The position numbers and the translations under genes are program-made. Under the pieces are notes generated by a model, which did no database searches, was not told the origin of the DNA, and worked only from the letters and a program-made list of their open reading frames with translations. This document shows positions 18,083-26,054 of a DNA stretch of 64,000 nucleotides, piece after piece; positions within the stretch are counted from its first letter, which is position 1; each line of letters opens with the position of its first letter. The stretch is from contig NZ_JADPJI010000002.1 in NCBI RefSeq assembly GCF_023073355.1, forward strand, positions 496,001 through 560,000. The letters are read 5' to 3'. The stretch comes from Bradyrhizobium sp. 199 (lineage in GTDB: Bacteria; Pseudomonadota; Alphaproteobacteria; Rhizobiales; Xanthobacteraceae).

Positions 18083-18436
18083 CTAGGGTGACGACGTCGA
18101 GATCGTGCAGCCGTTGACGGTGATGGTGCTGGCGCTGGTGGAGCCAGGCCCGCCCGCCGTCGACGACGAGCTGGAGACGTGGCCGCCGCCGGCCTGCACA
18201 TTTACGGATGATCCACCCGCCGAGCTCGAACTCGACAGCGCACCACTCGACGATGTCGATCCGGTGGTGCCAGAACCCGATGAGCCGAGCGCGGTGATGC
18301 TGCCGTCGGCATGTTTTTCGACCGTGACCTTGCAGGTCTCGCCCGATGCCGTCTTGCCGGTCTTTTCCATGGTTGCTGCCTGAGCAGCGCCACCCATCAA
18401 GGCCAACGCTGCGATCGCAATGATTGATCTGTTCAT
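18083..18436 (-). CDS. Secreted Ser/Gly-rich protein with small cysteine pair
   Basis: A 117-residue exported protein. The signal peptide ends GGAAQA; a short ordered part follows (TCKVTVEKHADGSITA), then a Ser/Gly tract, and the end has VNGCTIS, so Cys residues near both ends could pair. The ATG at 18436 has a strong GGAGGAG upstream, which decides it over a longer frame. It is the middle member of three adjacent Ser/Gly-rich secreted proteins. Function unknown. Confidence 0.75.
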   Translation of the reverse strand: MNRSIIAIAALALMGGAAQAATMEKTGKTASGETCKVTVEKHADGSITALGSSGSGTTGSTSSSGALSSSSSAGGSSVNVQAGGGHVSSSSSTAGGPGSTSASTITVNGCTISTSSP

Positions 18437-18462
18437 GCGAGTTCTCCTCCAACAAAGACGAA

Positions 18463-18484
18463 GGAGCGGCATTGCTGCCGCTCC
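18463..18484 (-). terminator. Intrinsic terminator after the repeat-protein gene
   Basis: GGAGCGGCA (18463-18471) and TGCCGCTCC (18476-18484) form a perfect 9-bp stem with a 4-base loop, followed on the minus strand by the T-rich TTCGTCTTTG. It lies just past the stop of the gene ending at 18496. Confidence 0.7.
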
Positions 18485-18495
18485 TGGTCAAGGCA

Positions 18496-19035
18496 TCAAT
18501 CCTTGTCTTTCTTCATCTCGCCCTTGTGGTGGCCTTTGCCCTTGTCCATGCCCATGTCGCTGGCATGGCCTGCGGACGAGCCGGCCGCACCGACCGTCGA
18601 GCCGCTCTTGCCGTCGCCCGCCGACGAGCCGCCGGTGCCGACGGTCGACGCGGAGTTCGAGCCGGAGCCCGAGCCCGCAGCGGACCCGCCGGTGCCGACG
18701 CTGGACGAGCTCTTGCCGCCGCCGGCCGATGAGCCACCGGTGCCGAGCGTCGAAGCCGAGCCGCTACCCGAGCCGGTGCCGGCAGCCGAACCACCCGTAC
18801 CCACGCTCGAGCTGCTGGTGCCGCCGCCCGCGGACGAGCCGCCGGTGCCGAGCGTCGAGGCCGAGCCCGACCCGCTGCCGCCAGCGGACGAGCCGCCGGT
18901 ACCGACCGTCGAGTTGCTCGTGCCGCCGCCGGCCGAAGAGCCGCCGGTGCCGACGGTCGAGCTCGATTGCGCAACGGCGAGCGCCGTGCCGGCGAGCAGC
19001 GCGGCCGCAGCCGCAGAAAGCTTCAGGATCCTCAT
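18496..19035 (-). CDS. Secreted tandem-repeat protein (STVGTGGSSAG units)
   Basis: A 179-residue protein: signal peptide (MRILKLSAAAAALLAG to AVAQ), eight units of the form S[ST][VL]GTGGS[SA]AG separated by short Gly/Ser/Lys linkers, then a His/Lys/Asp/Met tail (GKGHHKGEMKKDKD) that could bind metal. Units alternate between ~16 and ~18-19 residues, so the true period is a dimer of ~35 residues. The start is the ATG with GAGGAG at good spacing. No known domain; a surface, matrix or periplasmic role is inferred from composition. Confidence 0.75.
   Translation of the reverse strand: MRILKLSAAAAALLAGTALAVAQSSSTVGTGGSSAGGGTSNSTVGTGGSSAGGSGSGSASTLGTGGSSAGGGTSSSSVGTGGSAAGTGSGSGSASTLGTGGSSAGGGKSSSSVGTGGSAAGSGSGSNSASTVGTGGSSAGDGKSGSTVGAAGSSAGHASDMGMDKGKGHHKGEMKKDKD
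18568..18960. repeat. Coding tandem repeat array (eight units)
   Basis: Eight units of about 48-57 bases lie in tandem, the most regular core on the plus strand being GACGAGCCGCCGGTGCCGA. Alternating short and long units give a ~105-base higher-order repeat. It encodes the Ser/Gly repeats of the minus-strand gene; the plus strand is open too but lacks start signals. Confidence 0.8.
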
Positions 19036-19087
19036 GTCCATCTCCTCAAGGGTTTCCAAAAATAGATTGCCAAATTAGGCCCGGGAT

Positions 19088-19112
19088 AAACTGGCAGTCG
19101 CGCAAACGTTCC
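19088..19112 (-). promoter_or_regulatory. EcfG-type promoter candidate before the repeat protein
   Basis: On the minus strand GGAAC (19108-19112) and TT (19088-19089) are 18 bases apart, and the -10 lies about 50 bases before the start at 19035. The first eleven bases, GGAACGTTTGC, recur in the plus-strand candidate at 20152. Confidence 0.5.
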
Positions 19113-19256
19113 TTGCGTCGGACACCTTGACGCGTCGATGTTGCCTCATGCAGTTCCGCGATCGCTGAGCGCACGGTTTCATTCATCCGCCGTTCATCTG
19201 CGGAGTGCGCGTGGCTGTGCGTCGTGTGCAGCGCGATTGCGAGCCGCCGGCCGCTC

Positions 19257-19658
19257 TCAGAATGCCCCGACCATCACCTGACGTAGGGAGCCGCGATGCG
19301 ATGACGCCGGGCGCGACGTCCGATTCGAACGCAGACCGGCTGCTCGCGTTGCGTCGTGGCGAGGTGCCGGCGTGATGTTCGTCTCCGGCTTTGGCGGTTC
19401 GACCATCGCCAGTGCATCACTGCCGGCATGCTTCGGCGCCTCGGCCGCGAGCAGGGGCGGGGAGACGGTGGCGGCGACCGGAGACGTGTCGAAAATGATT
19501 TTCTCAGGCAAGGCTCGTGCGGAGTGGATCCGAATGATGCTCCGGTCGACCTCGGGGCTTGGCGAAGCCTCTCTCAGTGGCGGTAGGTTGCGGTCGAGGA
19601 CGAAGAGCAGCGCCAGGGCGAAACTGCCGGCAAAGACAACATATCGAACGATGAGCAT
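19257..19658 (-). CDS. Membrane-anchored protein of unknown function
   Basis: A 133-residue protein with one N-terminal membrane helix (VRYVVFAGSFALALLFVLDR) and a Pro/Ala/Arg-rich tail with a basic end (RSNRTSRPASSHRG). The layout resembles the protein at 21728-22192 (N-terminal helix, Pro/Lys-rich tail), though sequences differ. The disordered tail probably lies in the periplasm. No family recognised. Confidence 0.55.
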   Translation of the reverse strand: MLIVRYVVFAGSFALALLFVLDRNLPPLREASPSPEVDRSIIRIHSARALPEKIIFDTSPVAATVSPPLLAAEAPKHAGSDALAMVEPPKPETNITPAPRHDATRAAGLRSNRTSRPASSHRGSLRQVMVGAF

Positions 19659-19692
19659 CAGGCAGTACCGCGAAATGAAGCAAACCGGAGAT

Positions 19693-19726
19693 GCGCGGCG
19701 GGCCGCCCCTCAACGCCCCGCCGCGC
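19693..19726 (-). terminator. GC-rich hairpin after the DUF1236 gene
   Basis: Perfect 10-bp arms (GCGCGGCGGG, 19693-19702; CCCGCCGCGC, 19717-19726) lie just beyond the stop at 19734. No clear U-run follows on the minus strand, so it may only slow polymerase or protect the mRNA end. Confidence 0.5.
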
Positions 19727-19733
19727 GGCGGAG

Positions 19734-20081
19734 TTAGTCCACCTCCTGAACGACCATGCGGGTCTCGGGATCGACCAGCATCACTTGGCTGCCTGAATAG
19801 ACGTAGCGATATCTGGTCAGCGAGGGGCCCCAGTCGCTCGGAACGGCCGCGAGCTCGACGTCGCGCGGGACCGGCGAGCCGACCACGATCTTTTCGCGCG
19901 TTTCCACGGGACGGATCTTATGCTCGGTGACGTAAGACCGGATCTTGGTGCGATACTCAGGTTCGATCTGCACGGCAGCGCCATGCCCGGCGCCCGTGGT
20001 GGTGGTGGTGACAGTGGTCTGCGCCATCGCGCTCGTGGAGACGAGCACAGCGGCAGCCGACATCAACAGAAACTTCTTCAT
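19734..20081 (-). CDS. DUF1236 exported protein
   Basis: A 115-residue protein with a cleavable signal peptide (ending SAMAQ), a Thr-rich spacer, and one DUF1236 unit (YRTKIRSYVTEHKIRPVE, VVGSPVPRDVELAAVP, YRYVYSGSQVMLVDPETRMVV). DUF1236 proteins are common periplasmic proteins of unknown function in Bradyrhizobium and relatives. A candidate EcfG-type promoter lies 37 bases upstream, consistent with stress control. Confidence 0.85.
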   Translation of the reverse strand: MKKFLLMSAAAVLVSTSAMAQTTVTTTTTGAGHGAAVQIEPEYRTKIRSYVTEHKIRPVETREKIVVGSPVPRDVELAAVPSDWGPSLTRYRYVYSGSQVMLVDPETRMVVQEVD

Positions 20082-20116
20082 CGCGTTCTCCTCGCCGCTG
20101 CATGCGGCGCAGCGAT

Positions 20117-20142
20117 GAACTCGCGATCAGGCCGACCGTTCC
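20117..20142 (-). promoter_or_regulatory. EcfG-type promoter candidate for the DUF1236 gene
   Basis: On the minus strand GGAAC (20138-20142) and TT (20118-20119, within GTT) are 18 bases apart. The -10 ends 37 bases before the start at 20081. Confidence 0.5.
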
Positions 20143-20151
20143 GCCAACGCC

Positions 20152-20176
20152 GGAACGTTTGCCGGTTTTTCCCGTT
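20152..20176 (+). promoter_or_regulatory. EcfG-type promoter candidate, divergent
   Basis: GGAAC (20152-20156), 16 bases, then CGTT (20173-20176): an exact match to the GGAAC-N16/17-CGTT form. The next plus-strand gene starts 124 bases further on, so the link is looser than for the other sites. Confidence 0.45.
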
Positions 20177-20299
20177 CTCATCCCGGGCGCAACGCAACTG
20201 GAGGAGAGTTCCCCGGCCGATTGCGGCAGCTCGCTTCGATGCAGGCCGCAAGCCCACCTGTAATCTGCTTCACACGCACAGCCGGCGCAATGACGCTAG

Positions 20300-20503
20300 A
20301 TGAACCAAGGCCTCGCCACCGCGCGGCCCAGTTCGGAGCTGGCGATGTTGGCTGCACTGGCAAAGGCAATCTCCCTTGCGACACGAACCAATATCGATGT
20401 CGAGACTCTGAAGGTGCTGCTGATTTTCGCGGGCGCGGGACTGCTGCTTTCCCTCGTGGCCGCGATGATCTACGAGCAGGCCGCCAACGCCGCCTTGCTG
20501 TGA
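20300..20503 (+). CDS. Small single-helix membrane protein
   Basis: A 67-residue protein with one strong membrane helix (VLLIFAGAGLLLSLVAAMIY) after an amphipathic segment and a short tail. No clear ribosome site precedes the ATG and no family is recognised. Coding is supported by the helix and by a stress-type promoter candidate upstream. Confidence 0.45.
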   Translation: MNQGLATARPSSELAMLAALAKAISLATRTNIDVETLKVLLIFAGAGLLLSLVAAMIYEQAANAALL

Positions 20504-20579
20504 GATCGCGCGGACCCGCCATCATCGAACCGTCACCATGCACGACTGTCGTGCCCCAGGGGCATCTCGGCCAGTCGCC

Positions 20580-21602
20580 TCAACGCCACCCCAGCGCCGG
20601 CGCGACGTGCTTCAAGATCGCCTCGATCGCATGCGCGCAGTAGTCGACGCCGAGCTGGTTGGGGATGGTCAGCAGCAGCGTATCCGCGTCGGCGATCGCC
20701 TCGTCCTGCCGTAGCTGCTCGATCAGAACATCCGGCTCGCCCGCATAACTCCGGCCGAAGATGGCCCGGGTCTGCGGGTCGATGAAGCCAATCTGGTCTT
20801 CGCCGCCGCGCTCTCCGCCGAAATAGGCGCGGTCGCGATCGTTCATCAGCGCGAAGATGCTGCGGCTGACGGACACGCGCGGCTCACGGATGTGGCCGGC
20901 CTGTTTCCACGCGGCGCGATAGGCGCGAATTTGTGCGGCCTGCTGCACGTGGAAAGCTTCGCCGGTTTCGTCGTTCTTCAGCGTCGAGCTCTGCAGGTTC
21001 ATGCCGAGCTTCGCCGCCCACACCGCGGTGGCGATCGAGCCGGCGCCCCACCAGATGCGCTCGCGCAAGCCTTGCGCATGCGGCTCCAGGCGGAGCAACC
21101 CCGGTGGGTTCGGAAACATCGGCTGCGGATTGGGCTCGGCGAAGCCCTTGCCGCGCAAAAGGTCGAGGAATACTTCGGCGTGGCGCCGGCCCATGTCGGC
21201 ATCGCTCTCACCATCGGCCGGCTGGTAACCAAAATAGCGCCAGCCGTCGATCACCTGCTCGGGCGAGCCGCGGCTGATGCCGAGATGCAGCCGGCCGCCG
21301 GCGATGAGGTCGGCGCTTCCTGCATCCTCCACCATGTAGAGCGGGTTCTCGTAGCGCATGTCGATCACGGCCGTGCCGATCTCGATCGTGCTGGTCTTGG
21401 CGCCGACGGCGGCGAGCAGCGGAAAGGGCGAGGCCAGCTGGCGCGCGAAATGATGCACGCGGAAATAGGCGCCGTCCGCGCCCAATTGCTCGGCCGCGAC
21501 CGCAAGCTCGATCGATTGCAACAGCGTATCCCGCGCCGAGCGGGTCTGCGACTGCGGCGAGGGCGTCCAGTGCCCGAAGGAAAGGAATCCGATCTTTTTC
21601 AT
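20580..21602 (-). CDS. LLM-class flavin-dependent oxidoreductase
   Basis: A 340-residue luciferase-like monooxygenase using reduced FMN or F420-type flavin. It shows the TIM-barrel pattern of the family: MKKIGFLSFGHW, GADGAYFRVHHFA, IEIGTAVIDMRYENPLYMVEDAG, GRLHLGISRGSPEQV and WWGAGS. Such enzymes oxidise aldehydes, alkanes, sulfonates or heterocycles; nothing adjacent indicates the substrate. Length is normal. Confidence 0.9.
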   Translation of the reverse strand: MKKIGFLSFGHWTPSPQSQTRSARDTLLQSIELAVAAEQLGADGAYFRVHHFARQLASPFPLLAAVGAKTSTIEIGTAVIDMRYENPLYMVEDAGSADLIAGGRLHLGISRGSPEQVIDGWRYFGYQPADGESDADMGRRHAEVFLDLLRGKGFAEPNPQPMFPNPPGLLRLEPHAQGLRERIWWGAGSIATAVWAAKLGMNLQSSTLKNDETGEAFHVQQAAQIRAYRAAWKQAGHIREPRVSVSRSIFALMNDRDRAYFGGERGGEDQIGFIDPQTRAIFGRSYAGEPDVLIEQLRQDEAIADADTLLLTIPNQLGVDYCAHAIEAILKHVAPALGWR

Positions 21603-21727
21603 GAGGGCAACATATGGCCGATCGGGAGCGTTTGCGAGACCGCCGGCCGAGGGAAAGATGGCGACAAGGCGTGGCCGTAAGCGCCTCCTGGAGGAAGCAG
21701 GCGCGGGCTGGGCTGCTCGCGGAGTTT

Positions 21728-22192
21728 TCAGATTTCGCAGCGGGTCAAATTCAAAGCCTTGAGCAAGCCGCCGAACGCCTTGAGCCGACAGGGCTCAGTC
21801 GAGCCGGCGGCCTTTGCGCGCTGAACATTGGCGGTCCGCTTGACAACGATTGGCTTTGGCTTCGGCTTGGGAGGTTTGACGGCCGCGATCGTCTTCGGAT
21901 CCGGCCGATGACGGACGATCGCTTCCGGCGCGGGCGAGCGGACATGGATGTCCTTGGGAGCACCGGCGTTTTCGACTGAAGCTGCCTCTGTCGGCATCGC
22001 GCTGCCCGCAGCGGCAACCTCGAGGCGATCGGCCTTCGCCGGCGCGTCATACGAAGCAGAGAGGTTTGCGCTCTGCCCGGCAAGCGGCTGGATGGTCGCG
22101 ATGAGGCGACGCGGCGGCGCGCTCAGCTCCATGGCCGACAGCACTCCGACACTGAACAGGATGAGGAGGCCCAACAACGCCATTCTCAGCAT
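21728..22192 (-). CDS. Membrane-anchored Pro/Lys-rich protein
   Basis: A 154-residue protein with an N-terminal helix (MALLGLLILFSVGVLSAME), an Ala/Pro-rich middle, a basic stretch of PKP repeats (VKPPKPKPKPIVVKRT) and a C-terminal part with two Cys (EPCRLKAFGGLLKALNLTRC). The start at 22192 has AGAGG upstream. The PKP stretch resembles the periplasm-spanning part of TonB-like proteins, but no TonB domain is present. Function unknown. Confidence 0.55.
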   Translation of the reverse strand: MLRMALLGLLILFSVGVLSAMELSAPPRRLIATIQPLAGQSANLSASYDAPAKADRLEVAAAGSAMPTEAASVENAGAPKDIHVRSPAPEAIVRHRPDPKTIAAVKPPKPKPKPIVVKRTANVQRAKAAGSTEPCRLKAFGGLLKALNLTRCEI

Positions 22193-22494
22193 AATGCGCC
22201 TCTGATCCAAGTTCGTGCCGTCGGAAATTCTCCGCGGCAATGAGGCGGCTTGTCGGCAGCTGCGCGGCGCGCGAGCTATCATTTGCCGACAGGGTTAACG
22301 TCGTGATGCCCGCATGGGCCGAGAATGCTCGCGCTCAGGTGTGGGCAGACCGCATCTGGTCACACAAGACGGGTCTGCGAAACCCTGAGCTGAACACCAC
22401 GAGAGCGATCAGCATGTCTGCTATTCGGGGGAAGCCTGACGTCGCCTGGCGGATTGGCCAACGGCTGCATTGCCCCTAAGCAGTCGTTCGCAGC
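22193..22494. other. Intergenic stretch without a supported gene
   Basis: Only short open frames with irregular composition. It may hold the promoter of the minus-strand gene at 22192 and the 3' flank of the broken RidA gene. Confidence 0.4.
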
Positions 22495-22912
22495 CTACTT
22501 GCGCACGAGAAAAACGCTGGACGGCTCCACCTCGATCAGGAATGCGTCGTTGGCGAGGCTCGGAACCCCGATCCACGTTGCGCAAGGCATATTGTCTTCC
22601 GAATGCTGCCCTGAGCGCGCCACTGATTGCTTCGCTTTCGTGCAGATGATCCTGCTTGATGTATAGGCGAAGCGCGCCGACGTCGTTGAGCGTTGCGCCA
22701 ACCGAAACCAGTGCGACAGCTAGATTTTCAAGGCTCTTTTCAAGTTGACGTCTGATGTCACCGGGACCAACGATTTTTCGATCGGCATCCCAAGCGACTT
22801 GGCCGGAAAAATTGGCGACGTCACCGAATGGCGTCCGGACGAGTGCGACCTGAGCAAAGCCATACGGCCGACTTTCAAACAGTCCTGCAACGACCTGGAT
22901 GGATCGGCTCAT
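22495..22912 (-). pseudogene. RidA (YjgF/UK114) family protein, frameshifted
   Basis: From the start at 22912 the frame reads as a RidA-family protein (PYGFAQVALVRTPFGDVANFSGQ, QLEKSLENLAVALVSVGATLNDV, GALRAAF). Near 22600 the family sequence jumps to another frame, which continues DNMPCATWIGVPSLANDAFLIEVEP and stops at 22495. A single lost base around 22599-22602 explains the break; without repair the first frame runs into unrelated sequence ending at 22421. RidA proteins deaminate reactive enamine intermediates. It is either a recent pseudogene or a sequencing error. Confidence 0.85.
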
Positions 22913-23245
22913 TGTAGCTCCTTATCTGTTGGTCGGGCTGAAGACGCCACAACGTAATTGAGCATACAGGCACGATAAACGACACTTCAGCTTGTGGCCC
23001 GTCGGAGAAGTGGCCCCGGTTCCTCCACGGCCTGCTCACCGAGCATTGCGGACAAGATTTTCCTAAGTTGGTTCTTCGCAGTTTGACCCAAAGCGGCGCG
23101 TCGGCTCATCCCATAGTTCGCCAGCTATAGCACTCCGATGCGGCTGATGTTTTTGCCATCGCTTTAGAGTTGTGGCAATTAATTCACGCTATTGGCTCAC
23201 CTTGTGGCCTTCGAGCTGGAAACGGTTGGCGAAGGATAGCGTCTA
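22913..23245. other. AT-richer intergenic stretch with a repeated motif
   Basis: No gene supported. It holds, at 23071-23094, a segment (TTCTTCGCAGTTTGACCC) that recurs with few changes at 23690-23714, suggesting remnants of a dispersed element. The latter half is AT-richer and likely carries the promoter of the next gene. Confidence 0.45.
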
Positions 23246-23533
23246 ATGTACTTCCTCACTGCCTGTCTGATCGTTGTAGTCGTGAGTGCCGCGGTATCGC
23301 TTCGTCGATCTAGAACTCTATCGCAGCCTCAGTGGGCTACCCGGGCCCAGCGGCTCGCAGCGCGGCGGCGGGCGCTTTGGCCAACAATCTGCGCGGGGTT
23401 TTTTCTGCTGGGGGTGCTCGGATTTTATCATTTTCAACCCGAGCAAGAAACCACCGCGACGACCTATCTCATGATGCTTGTTGGCTCTTTCTTCGGCGGT
23501 TCGCTTCTTGGCGTCATTGGCGGGATGGATTGA
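23246..23533 (+). CDS. Small two-helix membrane protein
   Basis: A 95-residue protein with an N-terminal helix (MYFLTACLIVVVVSAAVSLR), a basic cytoplasmic loop and a C-terminal hydrophobic region (TICAGFFLLGVLGFYHF, MMLVGSFFGGSLLGVIGG). AAGGA lies nine bases before the ATG. No family recognised. Confidence 0.55.
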   Translation: MYFLTACLIVVVVSAAVSLRRSRTLSQPQWATRAQRLAARRRALWPTICAGFFLLGVLGFYHFQPEQETTATTYLMMLVGSFFGGSLLGVIGGMD

Positions 23534-23776
23534 GGGAGCGGCGATCAACGCAGGGCAAAACTCGCCGGACTATGACAACCGACAGGCTGCCGTCCTGTTG
23601 ATGTCCGGATTTGGCCCATCAGCGAAGTTGCGCCGGGGCGGTCGAAGTCCGCTCGTTGAGCCAGAGCGGACCAGATTTGCTCAACTTGAGTTCTTCGCGT
23701 TTTGACCCGAAGCTGACCTGACCGCCCACATGAACCGTCATGCGGTAATCACAAATGGATGGCGTATCCCCTGATC

Positions 23777-24409
23777 TCATTTCTTGATCTTGCCGGTTAC
23801 GAATGAAATCAATTGCCTGATCGTCGCCTCGCCATGCTCAAAGAAGCAGCGCTCAACCGTCGCTGCAACACTCATCTCAACATCGCGGGTCAACTGTATG
23901 TTGAGTCGAGTCATCGGAGGCTGGCGATAGAAAGTTATCTGCTCGCCCCAGAAATCCTTCAGATCGGACGCCTCGAATTGGTATATATCGGGCGCCGATT
24001 GCCGGGATGGCGACCTGAGTTGCGAAATGCCGGGAAACTCGGTGGCCGTCGGCGTATAGTCGACAAAGAGCCGCTGCCGCACGACCGGCTCGATGGTCTG
24101 GTTGGTTAAGATTACCTGTCCAATTTCCAGGCACGCCGGAATTGCAAATGGGGGCGTGAAGAAAACGGACGCATTATTGGGAAGTATTAGTGTTGATTCT
24201 GCCAATTGATCCGGCTTCTTTTGATAGCCGCTGATCGAATTGATTTCGCCTCGCTCGAACGCAATGGTCGTTGCCCCAAACCGGAGCTCTAACAATCCCG
24301 ATTGCGCCTTTTGCGTTGGAGACGGCTCAATCGATACTGCATGCACTTGAGTGCTCGACAGAATGCCCCAATAGATGGCGACCCAAAACGAGATCAGAAG
24401 CCGCTGCAT
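23777..24409 (-). CDS. Exported protein of unknown function, AT-richer than neighbours
   Basis: A 210-residue protein with a probable signal peptide (MQRLLISFWVAIYWGILSS to VHA) and a beta-rich mature region containing Cys in PACLEIGQV and ERCFFEHGEA. A start 16 codons earlier is open; the shorter one gives a normal signal peptide. Lower GC and codon use unlike neighbouring genes hint at transfer. No family recognised. Confidence 0.6.
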   Translation of the reverse strand: MQRLLISFWVAIYWGILSSTQVHAVSIEPSPTQKAQSGLLELRFGATTIAFERGEINSISGYQKKPDQLAESTLILPNNASVFFTPPFAIPACLEIGQVILTNQTIEPVVRQRLFVDYTPTATEFPGISQLRSPSRQSAPDIYQFEASDLKDFWGEQITFYRQPPMTRLNIQLTRDVEMSVAATVERCFFEHGEATIRQLISFVTGKIKK

Positions 24410-25322
24410 TGGTGCGCCGGCCACAGGGAATTTCGACAACCATTGGTTGTGCAACAAGACGCGCTATTCTTCGGTAAATTTCCAGATGCAGTTCCGCTTT
24501 TGGCCCATGGCGTCGGCTGGCGCAGTGCAGCGGCGGTCTGGAGTTGGAGGTAGAGCAGAAGTCATCGCCTCGGGTGCAGACTGCCGCCTTTGACCCATAA
24601 TTGACGTTGCTGGAGCCTTCCCCAACGGCCTCGGGACGAGCGTTGTTGTTGCTCGAATTAGGTCCGTGAATTGGAAGAGTAACGATCGTTCTGCAGCCAG
24701 TATTCAGTCACTTCAAATTGATTGGCCGGCCAATCTTCTTCTGTTGGACGTCGCGCGATCTGCCGAATACCCGCCCGCGCAAGATCATCTACTTTCAAGG
24801 CTAGGGCCCGGTAAGTTGATCGCTCAATCCGGGGGCGTAAGCGCCTGCCCGGCGATCGCGAACGCGCCGTGAGGCGACCACGACCGTCTACCCCTGAATG
24901 TCAACTACTAAACATTGAAGTGTGCGCTCGTATGGTACCGATGCCTCGTCTTATTGGCAGGAGGCGGGATGGCACCGGTGATCAATGCAACTTCGTAAGC
25001 ATTCCGAGTCCACGGTAGCCTTTTCGCTAGGCGTAATTTCGTCCGGACGCTAAGGCGGGTCCGGGTGCTTAATTCACCGATCTCCTTGTGGAAGCGCTCG
25101 GCGGAATTCCCCACCCGGATCGGCTAAAGCAGTTCAGTTTGATCGGAGATTGGCAGATGATAGCGGATGATGCTCTGCCCTATCGGCTGGCTAATGGTCT
25201 CAATGTCGAGACAGCCTGGCTGAAACAACATGGCCCCACGATCTTCGTCGCGCTCGAATTGAAAGAACATGTCAGCTGCTTCGAGGCGCCCGGCGCGCCA
25301 CGGTCGGCTGGGGAGCACATTC
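24410..25322. other. Gene-poor region of about 900 bases
   Basis: Short open frames exist on both strands but none has a domain, signal peptide or ribosome site that I can defend. A TTTGACCCATAA segment at 24589-24600 resembles the repeated motif at 23071 and 23690. The AT-richer part near 24900-25080 may be the regulatory region of the Crp-type gene. Confidence 0.45.
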
Positions 25323-26054
25323 ATGGCGCTGTCGGCTGAAACATTGGGTGCGCGGCTGCTGTCGCCGAAGTGGAGCATCGCCATTGACGGTGTTGACGAG
25401 GTGCAGCGTCAGGTAATTCTTGATCGCATGAAAGAACTCCATTTCGCTCCACGCGATACTTTATTCGACCAAGGCGAGCCGAGCGATACTCTACTTTTGA
25501 TTACCAAGGGCCGCGTGCGGTTATTCCAAACCCTCGACAACGGCGAAGAGTTCACCTTTGGCATCAGCCTGCCGGGCACTGTTTTGGGGCTGGCTTCGTT
25601 GGTAACTGGACAACCGCGGGTACTCTCGGCCACGGCGCTGGAGGGGACGTCGATCTCCGTGATGACACGTAACGACTTTCGTTTTTGCCTCACGACAATC
25701 CCCGCCTTCCATTGGAATATCACGCGCCTGCTTGCAATCCTCTCTATTGAAAGCATCGAGCGCAGCGGACCGATGGCGCTGGATTCGGCCCCAGTGCGGC
25801 TCGGGTCAGCGCTCAAATCGCTTGCGCGACGGGAGAGTGCCCGAGGAGTGCAAGAGCTCGCGATCTCTGGTGTCACCCAGCAGGAACTCGCAAAAATGGT
25901 CGGCGTCAGCCGGAGCTGGGTTGCGATCGCCCTGTCCGAATTTGAGCGGCATGGGCTTATCTCGAAACGTCGCGGCCGCATCGTAATCGAGAGTGTCAAG
26001 CGGCTGGACGGTTTCATTGCTGCAGAGCGTAACATTGAGCGGAGATCTTCATGA
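25323..26054 (+). CDS. Crp/Fnr family transcriptional regulator
   Basis: A 243-residue regulator: cyclic-nucleotide-binding-like beta domain (residues ~25-140; LHFAPRDTLFDQGEPSDTLLLITKGRVRLF), a dimer helix, and a winged helix-turn-helix (SGVTQQELAKMVGVSRSWVAIALSEFERHGLI). It lacks Fnr-type N-terminal cysteines and a clear cAMP-site RTAS signature, so its ligand is unknown. The ATG at 25323 has GGGGAG upstream. It overlaps the DUF1330 start by 4 bases, so it probably regulates its own operon. Confidence 0.92.
   Translation: MALSAETLGARLLSPKWSIAIDGVDEVQRQVILDRMKELHFAPRDTLFDQGEPSDTLLLITKGRVRLFQTLDNGEEFTFGISLPGTVLGLASLVTGQPRVLSATALEGTSISVMTRNDFRFCLTTIPAFHWNITRLLAILSIESIERSGPMALDSAPVRLGSALKSLARRESARGVQELAISGVTQQELAKMVGVSRSWVAIALSEFERHGLISKRRGRIVIESVKRLDGFIAAERNIERRSS

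Noticed and set aside
18568..18960. Possible CRISPR array
   Set aside because: Units are in frame, encode related peptides and vary in sequence, with no unique spacers. It is a coding tandem repeat.
18503..19078. Plus-strand frame encoding Pro/Val/Asp-rich repeats opposite the Ser/Gly repeat gene
   Set aside because: It is repetitive only because the minus strand is. It lacks a ribosome site and signal peptide, while the minus frame has both plus a terminator and a promoter candidate.
22913..25322. Insertion sequence in the AT-richer region
   Set aside because: No transposase motif or terminal inverted repeat with target duplication was found; only short repeated segments remain.
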